This document shows, piece by piece, positions 1 to 12,062 of a stretch of DNA of 64,000 nucleotides (its first letter is position 1; every line of letters begins with the position of its first letter). The notes below the pieces were generated by a model. The model did not search any database. It was not told the DNA's origin and was given only the letters and a program-made list of their open reading frames with translations. This DNA comes from Adiantum capillus-veneris (lineage: Eukaryota > Streptophyta > Polypodiopsida > Polypodiales > Pteridaceae). The DNA is taken from assembly GCA_014529385.2 (NCBI GenBank), contig CM043950.1, positions 64,124,935-64,188,934 on the forward strand, given 5' to 3'. Both the position numbers and the translations under genes were made by a program.

Positions 1-117
1 GTGATGCTTCTTGGTTGGCTAAATTGTCTTAGTTAAGTAATTTTTTTGTTTTTTCTTGTTATGCATTGTTTTCATGTGCTTAAATAGTGTTAGTGAAGTA
101 AATTTTTTGTTATTTAT

Positions 118-2144
118 AAGTAGAAGCCTTGCAGCAGATATAGTACATGACAAGAAGTTTAAGGTCCTGCAACGAAATGCAGTGGACCGCTTTATTTCAG
201 AGAACTCAGTGCCTGCAAAAGAGATACAAGACACACTTGATTCACTTGGTGTAAGCAAAAGAGGATATTCGGCTATACAAAAATCTGTCTCATCCATCTT
301 TGTTAAGAAGGGTATAAAATCCAAACTTTTACCATCAGCCTCAAGTGTTTGGAAAGAGAGGATTTAGCTTAACAACGCACAGGGAGAATATCTTGGACAA
401 CCCTTTCATATTAAAGCAACTTACAGTGGCCATGGAGCAAACATGGCATATGATGAGTTCAATAATATTTTTATGGACCTGCAGATGTTACAGAAGAGAA
501 TGGTGGAGTTTCACAACATCACATTTGAAGAGTCACGAGGGGTATTACATTTTGTGTTAAAACTGGATGAGTGTGAGCTTGTTAAACAGAAAAAGCTAGA
601 GCGTGTTACTATTACTTAAATGAATAGAGCCCTCTCAAAGTGTCCCAATGATGATCCTTTGTATTTTAGTGTTCAATCAGAATCTAACATATGATGGCTT
701 GGTGCGTTTGAGGTAAGCGAGATTCTCAGCTAATCTCAAATGTTCACATCTACTTAAGTCTCATTTATTTTGTGTTGCAGGTAAACAAAGAAGATCATGA
801 GATCCTATATTGGGTGTTCCATCAAACTAATATTCCGGAGGTGATTGATCAACATACTAACCAGGGAGAGGTACTACGTCTAGATGGAAGGGGAGACTTT
901 CAAGTTCAGTGGCATCTTACAGGTGACCTCAAAACATTAAAGTGCATGTATAATTGTGGAATGGGTGCAATGGCAAAGTCGTCGTGTTTGTTCTGCATGG
1001 AGCCTGCAAAGGTCATGGACCCAAAGTGGTGGAGAAAAGCTCCAACACGTCACATTGAGGACCCTGCTTTTCGACCGATTTTGAAAATACCACTTGTGAA
1101 TGTCCACATCTGTACAATGCATGCCCTTTGTAAAATTGTGGAGAAATTGGTCTACTTATATATCGGGTTTGCTTGGAAAATCAAGAACTCAGCAGAGTGA
1201 CAAGTGGCCCTGTAGTGCTTAGAATTGGTACTGTCCGATATGGGGCTTCATGGTGGCAATGTGAAAATCCAGTGGGATGAAAAGAGATCAACTGCTGAGA
1301 AGGATGTCCCATGCAAACCATCCATCGGTGGGGTGAAGGCACGGAGGTTTTTATCTAAACCCCAAGGAATACGAGATCCGAAGCTAACAAAACATGAAAA
1401 AATATATAACACATCTTATGTTAGCAAGGTAGAGTATCAGAGATGGAAAAAGCTACATTTGCAGTCAAAGATCAAGAATCAACTACTCGTAACGCGAAGG
1501 CGGAGGTTTGGTGATCAATAGACATCCTATTTTTGATGTGCGACAAAGATGACTGGTCACAAGGTGATATGAACAAGTTCAAGGAGAATCTCAACCTTCT
1601 CAAAAAATCATTCAAGACATCATGGACAGACACCCAGATTACTCACTACATGGTATTATTGTGTATTTGATTCTGTTTTATGTGTAACTATGTGAGTGTA
1701 AAACATTCTAAGTAATTTGTTTTCATATCGAGCACATCATTTTCAATCATTTACCATATTTTATACAAAAGTATGGGAACCCGGAAAAATGGAATACCCA
1801 AGGGATGGAAAGTCTCATTACATGGCGAGAAATGCTTATTTCAGGCACACACGACATGGTGGCTCTCGAATCAAGGCTAACAGTTTGAGAGAACTATTTG
1901 AATGGTTCTATCATAGAATCATTCATTGAATGCAGACAAAAGAAGTCTTGGCCTCTTTAGCAACAACACAAGTCATCAGACATTTACAACAACAAAAAGT
2001 TAAAAGATCAATGGCATACAACAACTCCGATGCTCGTGAAAGTCAACGAAGGTGGAGAGAGACAATGGTGTATGTGAACCACAAGTGGAGAAAGATACTC
2101 TGAGTGGATGACATTGTACAAAATTTCTATAATACATGATCTTA
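118..2144 (+). pseudogene. G1: decayed intron-containing gene, GDLK/CxxC family protein
   Basis: I see three coding stretches joined by plausible introns: about 134-713, 781-1654 and 1712-2100. The donor GAG/GTAAGC at 713 and the acceptor TTGCAG at 780 bound a 67-bp intron. The middle exon carries GDLK followed by a Cys-x2-Cys pair (SSCLFC), then VHICTMHA and EKL, LHGGNVKI, and THYM near 1650. The last exon carries SHYMARNAYF and HGG. From memory this order recalls a family of large uncharacterised proteins common in invertebrate genomes, possibly transposon-derived; the function is unknown. The reading frame is broken by TAG at 365-367, TAA near 619, TGA near 692 and TGA at 1927-1929. Most fit single C-to-T changes of Gln or Arg codons. 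The 5' end is probably outside the window. Its 3' end meets the minus-strand gene G2 about 25 bp away. Confidence 0.5.
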
Positions 2145-2166
2145 TACAATTGCTACTTGAAGTGTA

Positions 2167-2601
2167 TCAAGATTTTGAAGGTTCAATTTTGTTTTTTGGC
2201 ACATCACCCTTGTAATGAATCATGAGATGTTTGCCATACTCTAAAAGTTCATCTGGGTTTTGTCTCCCAAGAGCTAGTGCCATTGCTGTGTAAGTGTAGT
2301 AATATGCTGCCCGACCACCTGTATAGCCCGGACAGTAACCAAAACAATCTCTGGCAAACACTTTGTCCACAAGAATGACTTTATCTCCACTTTTGGGCAG
2401 CACGGTTCCACCCAAGAAGCGTGATAGTGTCTTTAATGTGTAAGTTGCTATTGAACCCTCTTGTGACATAGAATTGTGAAAAACTACTATTGGAGACTCG
2501 CAAAGCTTTGAAAGGTACTGTGCTAGGGCCGCATCCCTTCCACGATACTCTCGAGTCCGCCGTCGAAGGAAGTCATCCTTGTCAGTAATCCAAGACTGCA
2601 C
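2167..2601 (-). pseudogene. G2, 3' terminal exon: hypothetical protein
   Basis: An open frame of about 140 codons begins right after an acceptor-like sequence (GATATGTGCAG on the minus strand) at about 2600. It ends at 2167 with a stop shortly before the end of G1. The protein is mixed alpha/beta in composition, with TREYRGRDAALAQYL and a Gly/Tyr/Ala-rich segment. I do not recognise a family. The upstream exon lies at 2730-2770, across a microsatellite-filled intron, and continues beyond 29061 because Copia A inserted in it. The upstream reading frame contains a TAG where a Gln codon would continue the frame, so this gene is probably dead. Expression from the truncated part is unlikely. Confidence 0.4.
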
Positions 2602-2619
2602 ATATCATGTCTGAGTAAG

Positions 2620-2729
<110 letters not shown>

Positions 2730-2775
2730 ACCATGAAGCTCTCATCCTACAGAAAGAGGTTTTCCTGCCCCACAG

Positions 2776-2967
2776 TGAAGGAGTACGAGCGGAAGTGCGA
2801 AGCGAGAGAGAGTGCGAGAAGAAGAGCACGACAATATGGTGAACTCGCTCTACTGTAATGTGTAGAGCATAGTGAGTTCTTATTAGGTTTTTACAAAAGA
2901 ATATGTGTACATACCTGGCGGCCCGCCCACTTACCTGGGCGACCACATTGGGATTTATACCCCAACA
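2776..2967 (-). repeat. 3' LTR of Copia A
   Basis: This is a 192-bp direct repeat of 28869-29060 with five mismatches. On the minus strand it begins TGTTGGGGTATAAA, which includes a TATA-like TATAAA box, and ends CTCCTTCA. The polypurine tract (minus strand AAGTGGGAGGT, 2968-2978) abuts it, identifying it as the 3' LTR. Confidence 0.95.
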
Positions 2968-2978
2968 ACCTCCCACTT
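2968..2978 (-). promoter_or_regulatory. Polypurine tract of Copia A
   Basis: The minus strand reads AAGTGGGAGGT immediately before the TGTTGG start of the 3' LTR. This is the usual position for plus-strand DNA priming. Confidence 0.85.
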
Positions 2979-3056
2979 AAAGTCCAATGTGGTACTTTAA
3001 GTGTGAGAGAAGCTACTATACAAGCTAATATACAAGAGATGTAGAGAAGTGATGTA

Positions 3057-5174
3057 CTACCCTACACCTAACTGCTTGCGAAAATGGGCAAAGCTCTCTG
3101 AGGGAAGTCCTTTTGTAAGTAGATCAGCAGGATTTTCTGTGGTGTGAACTTTGACAAGCTGAAGTTGCTTATCCTTGAGCATTTCCATGATGAAATGATA
3201 CTTCACATCCACATGCTTTGTCTTTGAGTGATAAACTGGACTGCGAGCCAATTGTATAGCACTTTGACTATCACAATATAACACAGGCATTTCTTCTTTG
3301 ATTCCCAAATCTGTTACTAGTCGATTAAGCCAAATTGATTCTTTGCATGCCTCTGATGCTGCAACATATTCACCCTCTATAGTAGACTGAGTAACACAAT
3401 CTTGTAATCTAGAACGCCATGATACTGCTCCACCAGCTAATGTAAAGACATACCCTGATGTAGACCTTCGGTTGTCTAAGTCACCTGCATAATCTGAGTC
3501 TGTAAAACCCTTTACACTTAGCTCCTGACTCCCATAGCATATGCGCATACTCTTTGTAGCTTTCAGGTATCTCAATATTCCTTTCACTGCCTCCCAATGT
3601 TTCTTGCCTGGGTTTGACATGTATCGACTTACTACTCCCACTGCAAATGAAATGTTTGGGCGAGTAGCAATCATTGCATACATCAAACTACCCACTGCAG
3701 ACGCATATGGAATCGTATCCATTTCAGCCTATTCTTCCTCAGACACAGGACAATCTTGTTTGCTAAGTTTCACATATGGTGGCAATGGAACACTCAATGC
3801 CTTTCCCTTCTCCATATTGAAACGTTGCAAAACCTTGTCAATATACTTTGTTTGAGATAACCAAATCAACTTCTTTGATCTGTCTCTCTCAATGCGCATA
3901 CCAAGTATATGACTTGCCTCACCCATGTCTTTCATGTCAAACGATTTTGCCATCTTTGACTTCAAAGCTGAAATTTCTTCCAAGTGCTTGCCAGCAATCA
4001 ACATGTCATCCACATACAAAATAAGGATCAGCCAACTACCATCCTTAGCCTTCTTTGTATATAGACAGTGATCGAACTCACTACGTTTGTAGCCTTGAGA
4101 AAGCATAAACTTGTGGAATTTATGGTACCATGCCCTCGGTGATTGTTTTAAGCCATAAAGACTCTTTAACAACTGGCATACCCAATCTTCCTTGCCTCTC
4201 TCAACAAACCCTTCTGGATGCTGCATGTAAATTTCCACATCTAAATCACCATGCAAGAACGCTGTCTTGACATCCATTTGGTGCAACACCAAATCTAATA
4301 TGGCAACCAATGCAAGAAAGCATCTCAATGTAGTCATCTTGACCACCGGAGAGAAGACTTCATCAAAGTCAATGCCTTGTTCTTGCTTAAAGCCCTTGGC
4401 AACAAGCCTCGCTTTGTACTTTGGTTGACTATCATGAGCGGGGATCTTATACTTGTAAACCCATTTACAATGTAGAGCCTTTTTGCCCTGTGGTAATTTA
4501 ACTAACTTCCATGTCTGGTTTTTATGCAGAGCTGTCATCTCTGACTGCATGGCCAATTTCCAATTCCCGAAGTCCTTCATTTGCACTGCTTCCTTGTAAC
4601 ATGAAGGCTCATTGCAATCAGTCAACATGACATAGTTCATAGATGGAACAAACCTATCAAGAGGTCGCGTGATACGTCCAGATCTACGCACAATAGGTGG
4701 CTCAGGATCAACCACAACCTGTGGTTCCACTATATCCTGTCCTTGCTCCTCTTGAGCCCTGACATTTTGTCTTGCACGTGCAGGTCCATCTTCTTGGAAG
4801 ACAACTCTTCTAATCTCCTCAACCCTCTCTGGTTTAGAATGATATTTGGATTCATTAAAGTGAACATCATTGCTGCGGATAACCTTTCTGGATTCGGGAT
4901 CCCAAAGTCTGTACCCCATCTCACCAGAATTACCATAGCCTAGAAAGATGCACTTTCTACTCTTTGGCTCAAGTTTGTTCCTAAATTCCTTTGCAACGTG
5001 AGTATATACCTCACAGCCAAAGACTCTGAGATGCTTGTATGAGGGCACCTTGCCTGACCATACCATCTCTGCCACTAAATCCTTCTACAAAACCTTGCTA
5101 GGAGATCTATTTATAAGATGAACAGCTGTTGATACAGCTTCAGCCCAAAACCCATTTGGTAGCTGTGCATTAGA
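3057..5174 (-). pseudogene. Copia A pol: integrase C-terminus, reverse transcriptase, RNase H
   Basis: Reading leftwards, the segment starts in the integrase C-terminal region (LPNGFWAEA near 5150, HLRVFGCEVY near 5020). It continues to the RT (KARLVAKGF near 4410, MDVKTAFLHG near 4270, catalytic YVDDM near 4010) and RNase H (DSDYAGD near 3510, EGEYVAASEA near 3370, CDSQSAI near 3290). It ends at 3057 after LLTKGL. Two in-frame TAG codons interrupt it, at 5085-5087 and 3729-3731. In both, a Gln would restore the expected Copia sequence, so CAG-to-TAG change is likely. Upstream sequence is lost at 5174, where Gypsy B begins. Confidence 0.93.
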
Positions 5175-6765
5175 TGTAACATTTAATGGCCTAATAACTT
5201 ATGTGTAGAGGAAATTAGCATGAACATAGTGGGCATTTCATTAGAATAGATTCCTAATGAGAATTACAAGAGTGCTTGGGTGGAGAGAGCAACAAAAAAT
5301 ATAACACCTAGTTAGATAGAATCGACAATACTTTCAAAAGAGAGAGAAATTAAGCTAATGATAACAGTTGAGCACCGGATTTGCATGGAGCCGGTCCCCC
5401 CTCCAAAAGGCTTTGTATTATGGTTTCTCCCATCAAGAGAGACATGGTACAATACAATTCTTTGTGTTCCTTCAAGACTAGCTAGTGCAATGAAGATGAA
5501 AGCTTCATGCACTAAGCAAAACACTTAACAAACACAACTTTAATTATCCCCATTCTCAGACCCAAGACCTCACACACCTTCGAAGATGGTGAGAGCTAGC
5601 AGGGTATGAGAGTAGATTGAGAGGAAGAAGGAGTATCTTACGAGAAAGATGTACATCTCCTCACATAATCACTCATATTAGCATAGCTTAGCTTAGTAAT
5701 TAGCTTGGTAGAGGAGATGAGCATGCATTGAAGCTTGGCTCTTGGTTGGATTTGCATCCACATGCCAAGAGAGTGTTGATGTAGGCTTCTATCTCACAAG
5801 CTTGGAGTAGGTGATGAGCTCTCCATTAAAGCTTGGGAAGAGATAGTCTTCTTTGATTCACACATAGACTGTGTGTGAGTGTGTGTGTGTGATAATGCCT
5901 TGCAAAAATCAGCCCCCTCTCTCTCTTGGGCGAGCCCTCTTGCTATTTGCTCTTGCTGAGCCCTCATTGGCTCTCCCCAAGTCAAGCCAATGACCATTAA
6001 GCAGCATAAGTGATAGCCTTTTGACATGTGTCCCCCTTTCCCCTTTTGTGAGAGCTTTAGGTAATTAAACAATTAAACTAAACTCTCATTGGACCCCTTT
6101 GCCTCCTGGCCAATAGGAATCAGGCAAGCCATTGGGCTCCTGAATGCTCATTGGACCCCTTGGGAGACTGCCCAATAGTCTTCTAGGAGACTTAATTCTC
6201 ATTGGTTTCTTTTATTAAATGTTTTTAAATTAATTAAACTAGATTTACTCTAGCTTAATTCTCATTGGTCCACTTCAAGGGTCATCCAATAGAAACTGGG
6301 CACACCTTGTGGGCATCTGGCCTAGGGAGCTGACATGTGTCCCTCATTCCCTTTGTGTAAAGGGAGCCTGTGTGTGTGTGTGTGATTTTCTCTCTCATCC
6401 CCTACCTTTAGGGCTCGCCCCCTCCCATGTAGGGATATGCAAAGACTTTTTTTACACACACAAAGCATCCAATTTCCCCTAGGTTTGACCTTTGGACACA
6501 ACCTTTGAATTTTGGAACCTTAGCATTTTGGAAGTCTTAATGGGCTGAACCTTAGGGTCTTTTTAGCCCATTGTTGCACATGGCTCTTTTGCATATGGCC
6601 CCCCCCCTTTGGATCCCTATTTTCCCTCCTTTGGATCCCTACTGTGGCCGGTCTGCTAGCTTCACCAATATTCTAACCTTTTCTCCCCTGGCACTTCCCC
6701 ACATTAAATGATCAGTTTAATATGAGAAAGTCATCTAGGAGAATTAGATATTGATTATTATGACA
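5175..6765 (-). repeat. Left (3') LTR of Gypsy B
   Basis: This 1.59-kb direct repeat matches 12465-14058. It is bounded by TGT...ACA and followed on its right by a pyrimidine tract (PPT on the minus strand, 6766-6779). It contains a short GT tract at 5877-5892 that is greatly expanded in the other copy, and a roughly 30-bp segment near 6245 absent from the other copy. Confidence 0.92.
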
Positions 6766-6779
6766 TTACCTCTCTCTTG
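6766..6779 (-). promoter_or_regulatory. Polypurine tract of Gypsy B, left copy
   Basis: The minus strand reads CAAGAGAGAGGTAA directly before the TGTCATAATAATC start of the LTR. The same tract lies at 14059-14072. Confidence 0.8.
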
Positions 6780-7122
6780 AAATCATAGTCGTCCTCGACT
6801 ATGGTGTAGAGAAGATAAACCATGTTTATGAGTCCTTTTCTTAGCGGGTAGAGGATCCCTATGTTACCCTACGACATCATTCCACAATGGATGACTAGTC
6901 CATTTGGCGCTTGAGAGCCTGAGGCTGCCGCAAGCATGTCTGCACATTAGTCCTATCAGTCTTCCATAGTAGAGTGACAAGCTCTACTTGGTGTTTGGGA
7001 GACGTTGTCTCCGCAAACTTGATCTAAGCATGCATACTACTTCATTTTTGTGCACAAATAAAAAAAAAAGAGAGTCTTATAAGACAAAAACTTTGTTCAT
7101 TTTTAACATTTTGTACATTTGA
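6780..7122 (-). other. 3' untranslated region of Gypsy B
   Basis: This stretch has no open frame. It lies between the end of pol and the PPT and is repeated with few differences at 14073-14414. Confidence 0.7.
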
Positions 7123-9986
7123 TTACTCTTGGGAAGCATTGTAAGCATTGACAAGGTTTAGGTTATCCTTTAATTGTATGCCTTGTATCCATCTAGCATC
7201 TTCAAAAGGATAATTCTTAAACTTAATAAGATATCGTCGGATAGTCTTACTGCCTCTTAATACCTTGTCTTCATGTCGGAGAATGGACTCGGGCTGCAAC
7301 ACCTCCTCTTGGTCCTCGATCTCCGGTGGGTCTTCAATAGTTGGTTCTTGAGGTGGCTCTCCTTTGTAAGGCTTTAATAGGCTCACATGGAAAGCATTGT
7401 GTATGAGCCAATGATTGGGCAACTTGAGTTGATAGGCCATCTCGTTGATTGGCCTAAGAATCTGGAAGGGACCATAGTACCTTTTTGCTAGTTTAGCATA
7501 GTACTTTTGGTGGCCCGTAGGATTCTTGCCCGTCGTGTGCCTTAATCGAGCCTTCGGAAACTTTAACAAGACCCAATCGTTTTCTTTAAAGGCTTGGGCT
7601 CTTCTGTGCTTGTTAGTAACAGCCTTTTGCCGTTGCTGTGAGATAGAGATAGCATCCTTAATCTTTTGAAAAGATTCTTGTAGGTCTCGGCTATACTCAT
7701 CTGCAGTGAAGATCTTCCCATGTACTTTAAGTAGCAAAGGACTTTTTGATCTTCCCTCAATTACCTCGAAAGGTGATTTTCCTGTGGAAGTATGTACAGT
7801 GTTATTGTAAGCATACTCCACTAAGGGTAAGTACTCTCCCATTGGGATATTTGATCTACTTCTGTTATATAGGCTTTTAGTAGATCGAGAATGGTTAGGT
7901 TAGCTATTTCACTTTGGCCATCCGTTTGTGGATGATAGGCCGAAGAGAATTTTAGCCTTGTCCCTAAATTCTCAAAGAGACCCTTCCAGAAATTACTGGT
8001 CATTCTAGGATCTCTATCCGACACTATGGACAGTGGCAAGCCATGGTACTTGAAGATTTGTGAAATGAAGAGGGTTGCCATTTGATGGGCTTTGATAGTC
8101 TTTTTGAAAGGTATAAAATGAGCTTGTTTACTGAACCTATCTACTATTGTCCATATTCCCGTATTCCCATGGATAGACTTAGGCAATCCAAAGATAAAGT
8201 CCATGGATATCCTCTCCCATGGTGAATTAGGGATTGGCAAGGGTTGAAGCAATCCAAGTTGCTTCCCTCTATCAAATTTTGTCTTTTGGCATACCACACA
8301 TTTAGAAACATACTCTTTTATGTTCACTTTCATGGTAGGCCAATAGAAATATGTTTCAATTCCCTTTAATGTAGACTGAATCCCTCTATGCCCCGCATAA
8401 GGTGGAGCATGAGATTCATACAATACTTTCTCACGTAGTGAGTTAGTAACGCATAGTCTATTTCTATAGAGAAGATAACCATCTTGTAAGGTAAATGGTT
8501 CTTCTTTCTTCCCTAATGCAAGGGCTGAAATCACATCTCTAAAATCGGGATCAATAGCGTACTCATCTATCATTGAAGATAGATTATGATGAGTTGCTAT
8601 GGAAACCGCATTCACTCTCGGCCGTCTTGAGAGTGCATCAACTACTTGATTATGCTTGCCAGCAATGTGAGCAATATGAAAATGAAATTGCAAAAGGAAA
8701 TTTGCCGACCTCATTTGTTTGTCGGAGAGCTTGGTCTACGTCATGAAATATTTAAGACTTTGGTGATCCGTTCGCAGAATGAAAGGAGTCCCAAATAAAT
8801 AGTGCTTCCATGAGTCTAAGGCATGTAGAACTGCAAGGAGTTCCCTTTCGTATATGTCTAGAGCTTGCTCAACAAGGTCGAGCCTTCGACTCTCATAGCC
8901 TATGGCGTGCCCTTCTTGGAGAAAAACAGCTCCAAGGCAATCACCACAAGCATCACATTGGACCTCAAATGGTTTTGAGAGATCCGGTAGTGTAAGCACA
9001 GGTTGAGAGATAAGCTTTTCGAAAACATTGTTCTCCTTAGCAGACCATGTATACCTAACACTTTTCTTTGTCAGGTCATGTAATGGTCCCGCAATTTGTG
9101 AGAAATTTTCTATGAAGCGTCTATAGTATGCACACATACCTATAAAGCTTCTTAGTTCATGAAGATTCCTTGGTTTAGGCCATCCTTTTATTACCTCTAA
9201 CTTTGATGGATCCATTTGGATGCCATCTTGAGAGATAATATGACCTAAATACTGAATCTCTTGCAAGAAAAATTCACTTTTCTTTCGATTAACATAAAGT
9301 TTATTCTCTCTCAAAACTTGAAATATTACCTGGAGGTGTTGCTTGTGTTCCTCCAATGAATTAGAGTAGATGATAATATCATCAAAGAACACTCTAGTGA
9401 AGGTTCGATGAGGCCTGAACAGCTTCTCCATCAAGCGGTTGAATGTGGCTGGTGCATTGGTCAAGCCAAAAGCCATGACAATGTATTCGTAAAGACCAAA
9501 TGTGGTGCGAAATGCGGTCTTTACAATGTCTTGATCAACTATCCTTATTTGATGATAGCCACTTTTTAGGTCAATCCTACTGAAGTAGGTCGATCCTTAT
9601 AGCTTATCAAATAGGTCTTCTACCCGTGGAACGGGAAATTACCTATTTTTGATAGTGATCCTATTTAGTGCTCTATAGTCGACACACATACGATATGTGC
9701 CGTTTTTCTTCTGCACTAATAGCACAGGTGAGCAAAATGGAGATGAGCTTGGCCTAACCATACCCTTTTCAACTAACTCATGCACTTGCCGCATAATCTC
9801 CTCTTGTTGAGCTTGAGAAAATCTATAAGGAGGTTTGTTAGGCGGTGAACTTCCTGGAAGAAGTTCAATTGCATGGTCATCATTACCTCGTTTAGGAGGT
9901 AGCTCACAAGGGATGCCGTCAATAAAAACATCTTGAAACCCCTTGAGAAAATTGGATAACTCTAATTCCTTTTGGTTACTTTTATT
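7123..9986 (-). pseudogene. Gypsy B pol (left copy): RT, RNase H, integrase, chromodomain
   Basis: Reading leftwards from 9986: RT (VDYRALNR near 9690, AFGLTNAPATF near 9470, FFDDIIIYS near 9390), RNase H (CDACGDCLGAVFLQE near 8960), and the integrase zinc domain (HRGIQ near 8390 to CVVC near 8290). The core DDE residues follow in MDFIFG, VSDRDPRM and GQSEIAN. The C-terminus after 7350 (PESILRH, YLIKFKNY, ARWIQ) is a chromodomain, placing B among chromoviruses. Damage: a TAA separates gag from pol at 9987, with further stops near 9640 and at 9597-9599 and 8736-8738. One base is missing near 7837 compared with the second copy, which has an open frame there. The last two listed stops fit Gln codons hit by C-to-T change. 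Confidence 0.92.
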
Positions 9987-12062
9987 TTATTTTGCTAAAG
10001 CATTAGGTTCATTTTGAGAATCTTTAACAAAAATCATGTACACGGAAATAGAGCTCTTTATTGACTTGTTGAAAGCTGGTGTATGTACAATGGGGATAGT
10101 GTTACCCATTTCCTTAGCATCTATATACATGTATTTTTTCCTGAACTTAAAGGAGATTCTCCTTTCAGGAAATTTAACATCGGCAGCCAGGCGGTCAAAC
10201 CATGGTGCCCCTAGGATTACATCCTCATGCTTGAGAGGAGAGATAAAGAAGTCCTCTTTGTCCACATAGCCTTGGACATGAAGCCTCAATTTCCCGATTA
10301 AGGGAGTGACTGAAGCTTCTTGCCCCTTGAAGGCACTGTCTGCGGGTAGGACATCTCCCATCTCGTAGGATTGTATGCCTAGCTTGGTGGCCAACTCTAT
10401 AGATATAAAATTGTGAGTAGAACCAGGGTCAAAGAGAATAAAAGCATCATGTTCTCTTACCTTTCCCCAAGCATGGCATAGAGGAGGTCCTTTGTGGTGA
10501 GTTTGGTGAGTCTCCTCCTCTTGGATTTCAACCAAGGAAGCTCTAGGAGGATCTTGGCGGTTGTTCTTTTGGGGAAAAGCGCGGTATGCATGCCCTTGTT
10601 CGCCGCACTTGAAACACCGGTTATCCTTACGATAACGCTCAAGCTCTTCAGGAGAGAGTTTATTCTTACCTTTGTAAACTCCCTTCTCTTTAGCTTTGTT
10701 GGAGTTGCCCTTAGGAGACTTTTGGACATTGTCCTTCCCCTTAGGCTCATTGGAACCCTTGTTTTCCGGGGGCTTATTATTTCTTTTAGCCCCCGTTTGG
10801 AAATTGATTCGAGAGGCCACCATAGTGTGGTGTATTACCTCCGATATGGTACGTGGCCTTTGGGAGTTGACATACTCCGCCATTTCTTCGGTTAAGCCCG
10901 CACAAAATTGTTGCTTTTGCTCTCCAAAATCCAACTTTTTGAAGACAGTGGCTTTGAGTTGCAGGTCCCAAAACTTGTCTACATATTTGTGGATGGATTC
11001 ATTGGGAGAGAGCTTTAAGCTTCGCCATTCAGTGAGTACTTTGTCTTTGGCATCGGTGGCCAAAAACTGCTTCATAATGGAAGCTCTTAAAGTTTTCCAT
11101 GTTCGTGGAGCTTCACCGTTGGCTTGTAGGCTAGACCACCATTGTCTGACGGACTTTTGAAAATGCATAGCTACATGGCGTAGCTTAGAGGACTCCGTGA
11201 AGCCCTCATCTCCAAACGCCGCATCGAATTGTTGGATAAAGGCCAAGACTTTGTCCGTAGCACCAAAGGTACCATCATAGGTAAGGACAGAGATGCTCTT
11301 CCCTCCCTCTTTGAATTTCTTCAGCTTGGATGACCTCTTCCATGCGGCATAGGATTTCCTATGGCCTCTTCTTTTTGATGGTTCAAAGGTTGCACCATCA
11401 CTTTCTTCAGAAGGTGAAGAATTTGAAGAAGGTGGAGAAGAGGGTGACCTCTTTCTCGCCTTTTTCTTGTCTTGATCTTTGTCGTCTTCACCATAGCTTT
11501 CATAAGAGGAAGAGGATGAAGAAGATGGAGAAGAGGGTGTCCTCTTTCTCGCCTTTTTCTTCTCTTGCTTTTTATCATCCCTCTTTGAATTATGGCGTGG
11601 AGAAGAGTGTGATGGTCTTCTCCGCTTTGGTGGTGATGGAGAGCGTTTAGCCCGCCGCCTTCGTGGAGCCATCTCCGCCGAGGTGGCGGGAGACTCGCTT
11701 CTTTCTCGTTCCTTCGGTGGAGGCTCTTGAGTTCTCCTTTGGGAAGGAGATGCATCATCAAGAAGTAAATTCTTGAGCCCTTCGTATGGATTCTCTTCTT
11801 CTTCCCGAATCAGAGAGAGACCTATTTTGGTAGTCTCACAAGGAGGCTTCCTAGGTGTTCTCTTGTCATGGTGATGAGCTTGGAGAATCCCGTGAGCACG
11901 GAGCTGCCGTTGCACTTCACTTTGGAGAGACGGATTGCCCATGGCTTGTTGAAGTCTAGTAACAAGATAGTTAACAAGCATTGAAGCATCATTAGTAGCT
12001 TGCTCATGAGCAAAATCAAAGTTATCAACATTAATTTCACTCTCTTTACTATTTTCAGCCAT
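9987..12062 (-). CDS. Gypsy B gag-protease polyprotein, 691 aa
   Basis: This is the uninterrupted reading frame of the left B copy. Residues about 105-235 form a basic Arg/Ser/Pro-rich region with two near-repeats of KKKARKRxPSSP and poly-Ser. Residues about 255-430 are a retrotransposon gag domain (KSVRQWWSSLQ, LTEWRSLKL, FCAGL). A zinc knuckle near residue 480 reads CFKCGEQGHAYRAF; the last ligand is Phe instead of Cys, so it is a three-ligand knuckle here. A retropepsin follows near residue 545 with LFDPGSTHNFIS, the Asp-Pro-Gly variant common in plant Gypsy elements. The frame ends at a TAA before RT. The RS-like region could bind RNA or nuclear factors, which is inference only. The start at 12062 is the first Met after the leader and looks natural. 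Confidence 0.9.
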   Translation of the reverse strand: MAENSKESEINVDNFDFAHEQATNDASMLVNYLVTRLQQAMGNPSLQSEVQRQLRAHGILQAHHHDKRTPRKPPCETTKIGLSLIREEEENPYEGLKNLLLDDASPSQRRTQEPPPKERERSESPATSAEMAPRRRRAKRSPSPPKRRRPSHSSPRHNSKRDDKKQEKKKARKRTPSSPSSSSSSSYESYGEDDKDQDKKKARKRSPSSPPSSNSSPSEESDGATFEPSKRRGHRKSYAAWKRSSKLKKFKEGGKSISVLTYDGTFGATDKVLAFIQQFDAAFGDEGFTESSKLRHVAMHFQKSVRQWWSSLQANGEAPRTWKTLRASIMKQFLATDAKDKVLTEWRSLKLSPNESIHKYVDKFWDLQLKATVFKKLDFGEQKQQFCAGLTEEMAEYVNSQRPRTISEVIHHTMVASRINFQTGAKRNNKPPENKGSNEPKGKDNVQKSPKGNSNKAKEKGVYKGKNKLSPEELERYRKDNRCFKCGEQGHAYRAFPQKNNRQDPPRASLVEIQEEETHQTHHKGPPLCHAWGKVREHDAFILFDPGSTHNFISIELATKLGIQSYEMGDVLPADSAFKGQEASVTPLIGKLRLHVQGYVDKEDFFISPLKHEDVILGAPWFDRLAADVKFPERRISFKFRKKYMYIDAKEMGNTIPIVHTPAFNKSIKSSISVYMIFVKDSQNEPNALAK

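Noticed and set aside
5175-5179. Target-site duplication for Gypsy B
   Set aside because: The left flank ends in TTAGA, but the right end of the element is deleted, so no duplicate can be matched.
10457-11761. Overlapping frames inside Gypsy B gag on both strands
   Set aside because: Shadows of the gag frame; no domain, and biased by its Ser/Lys-rich codons.
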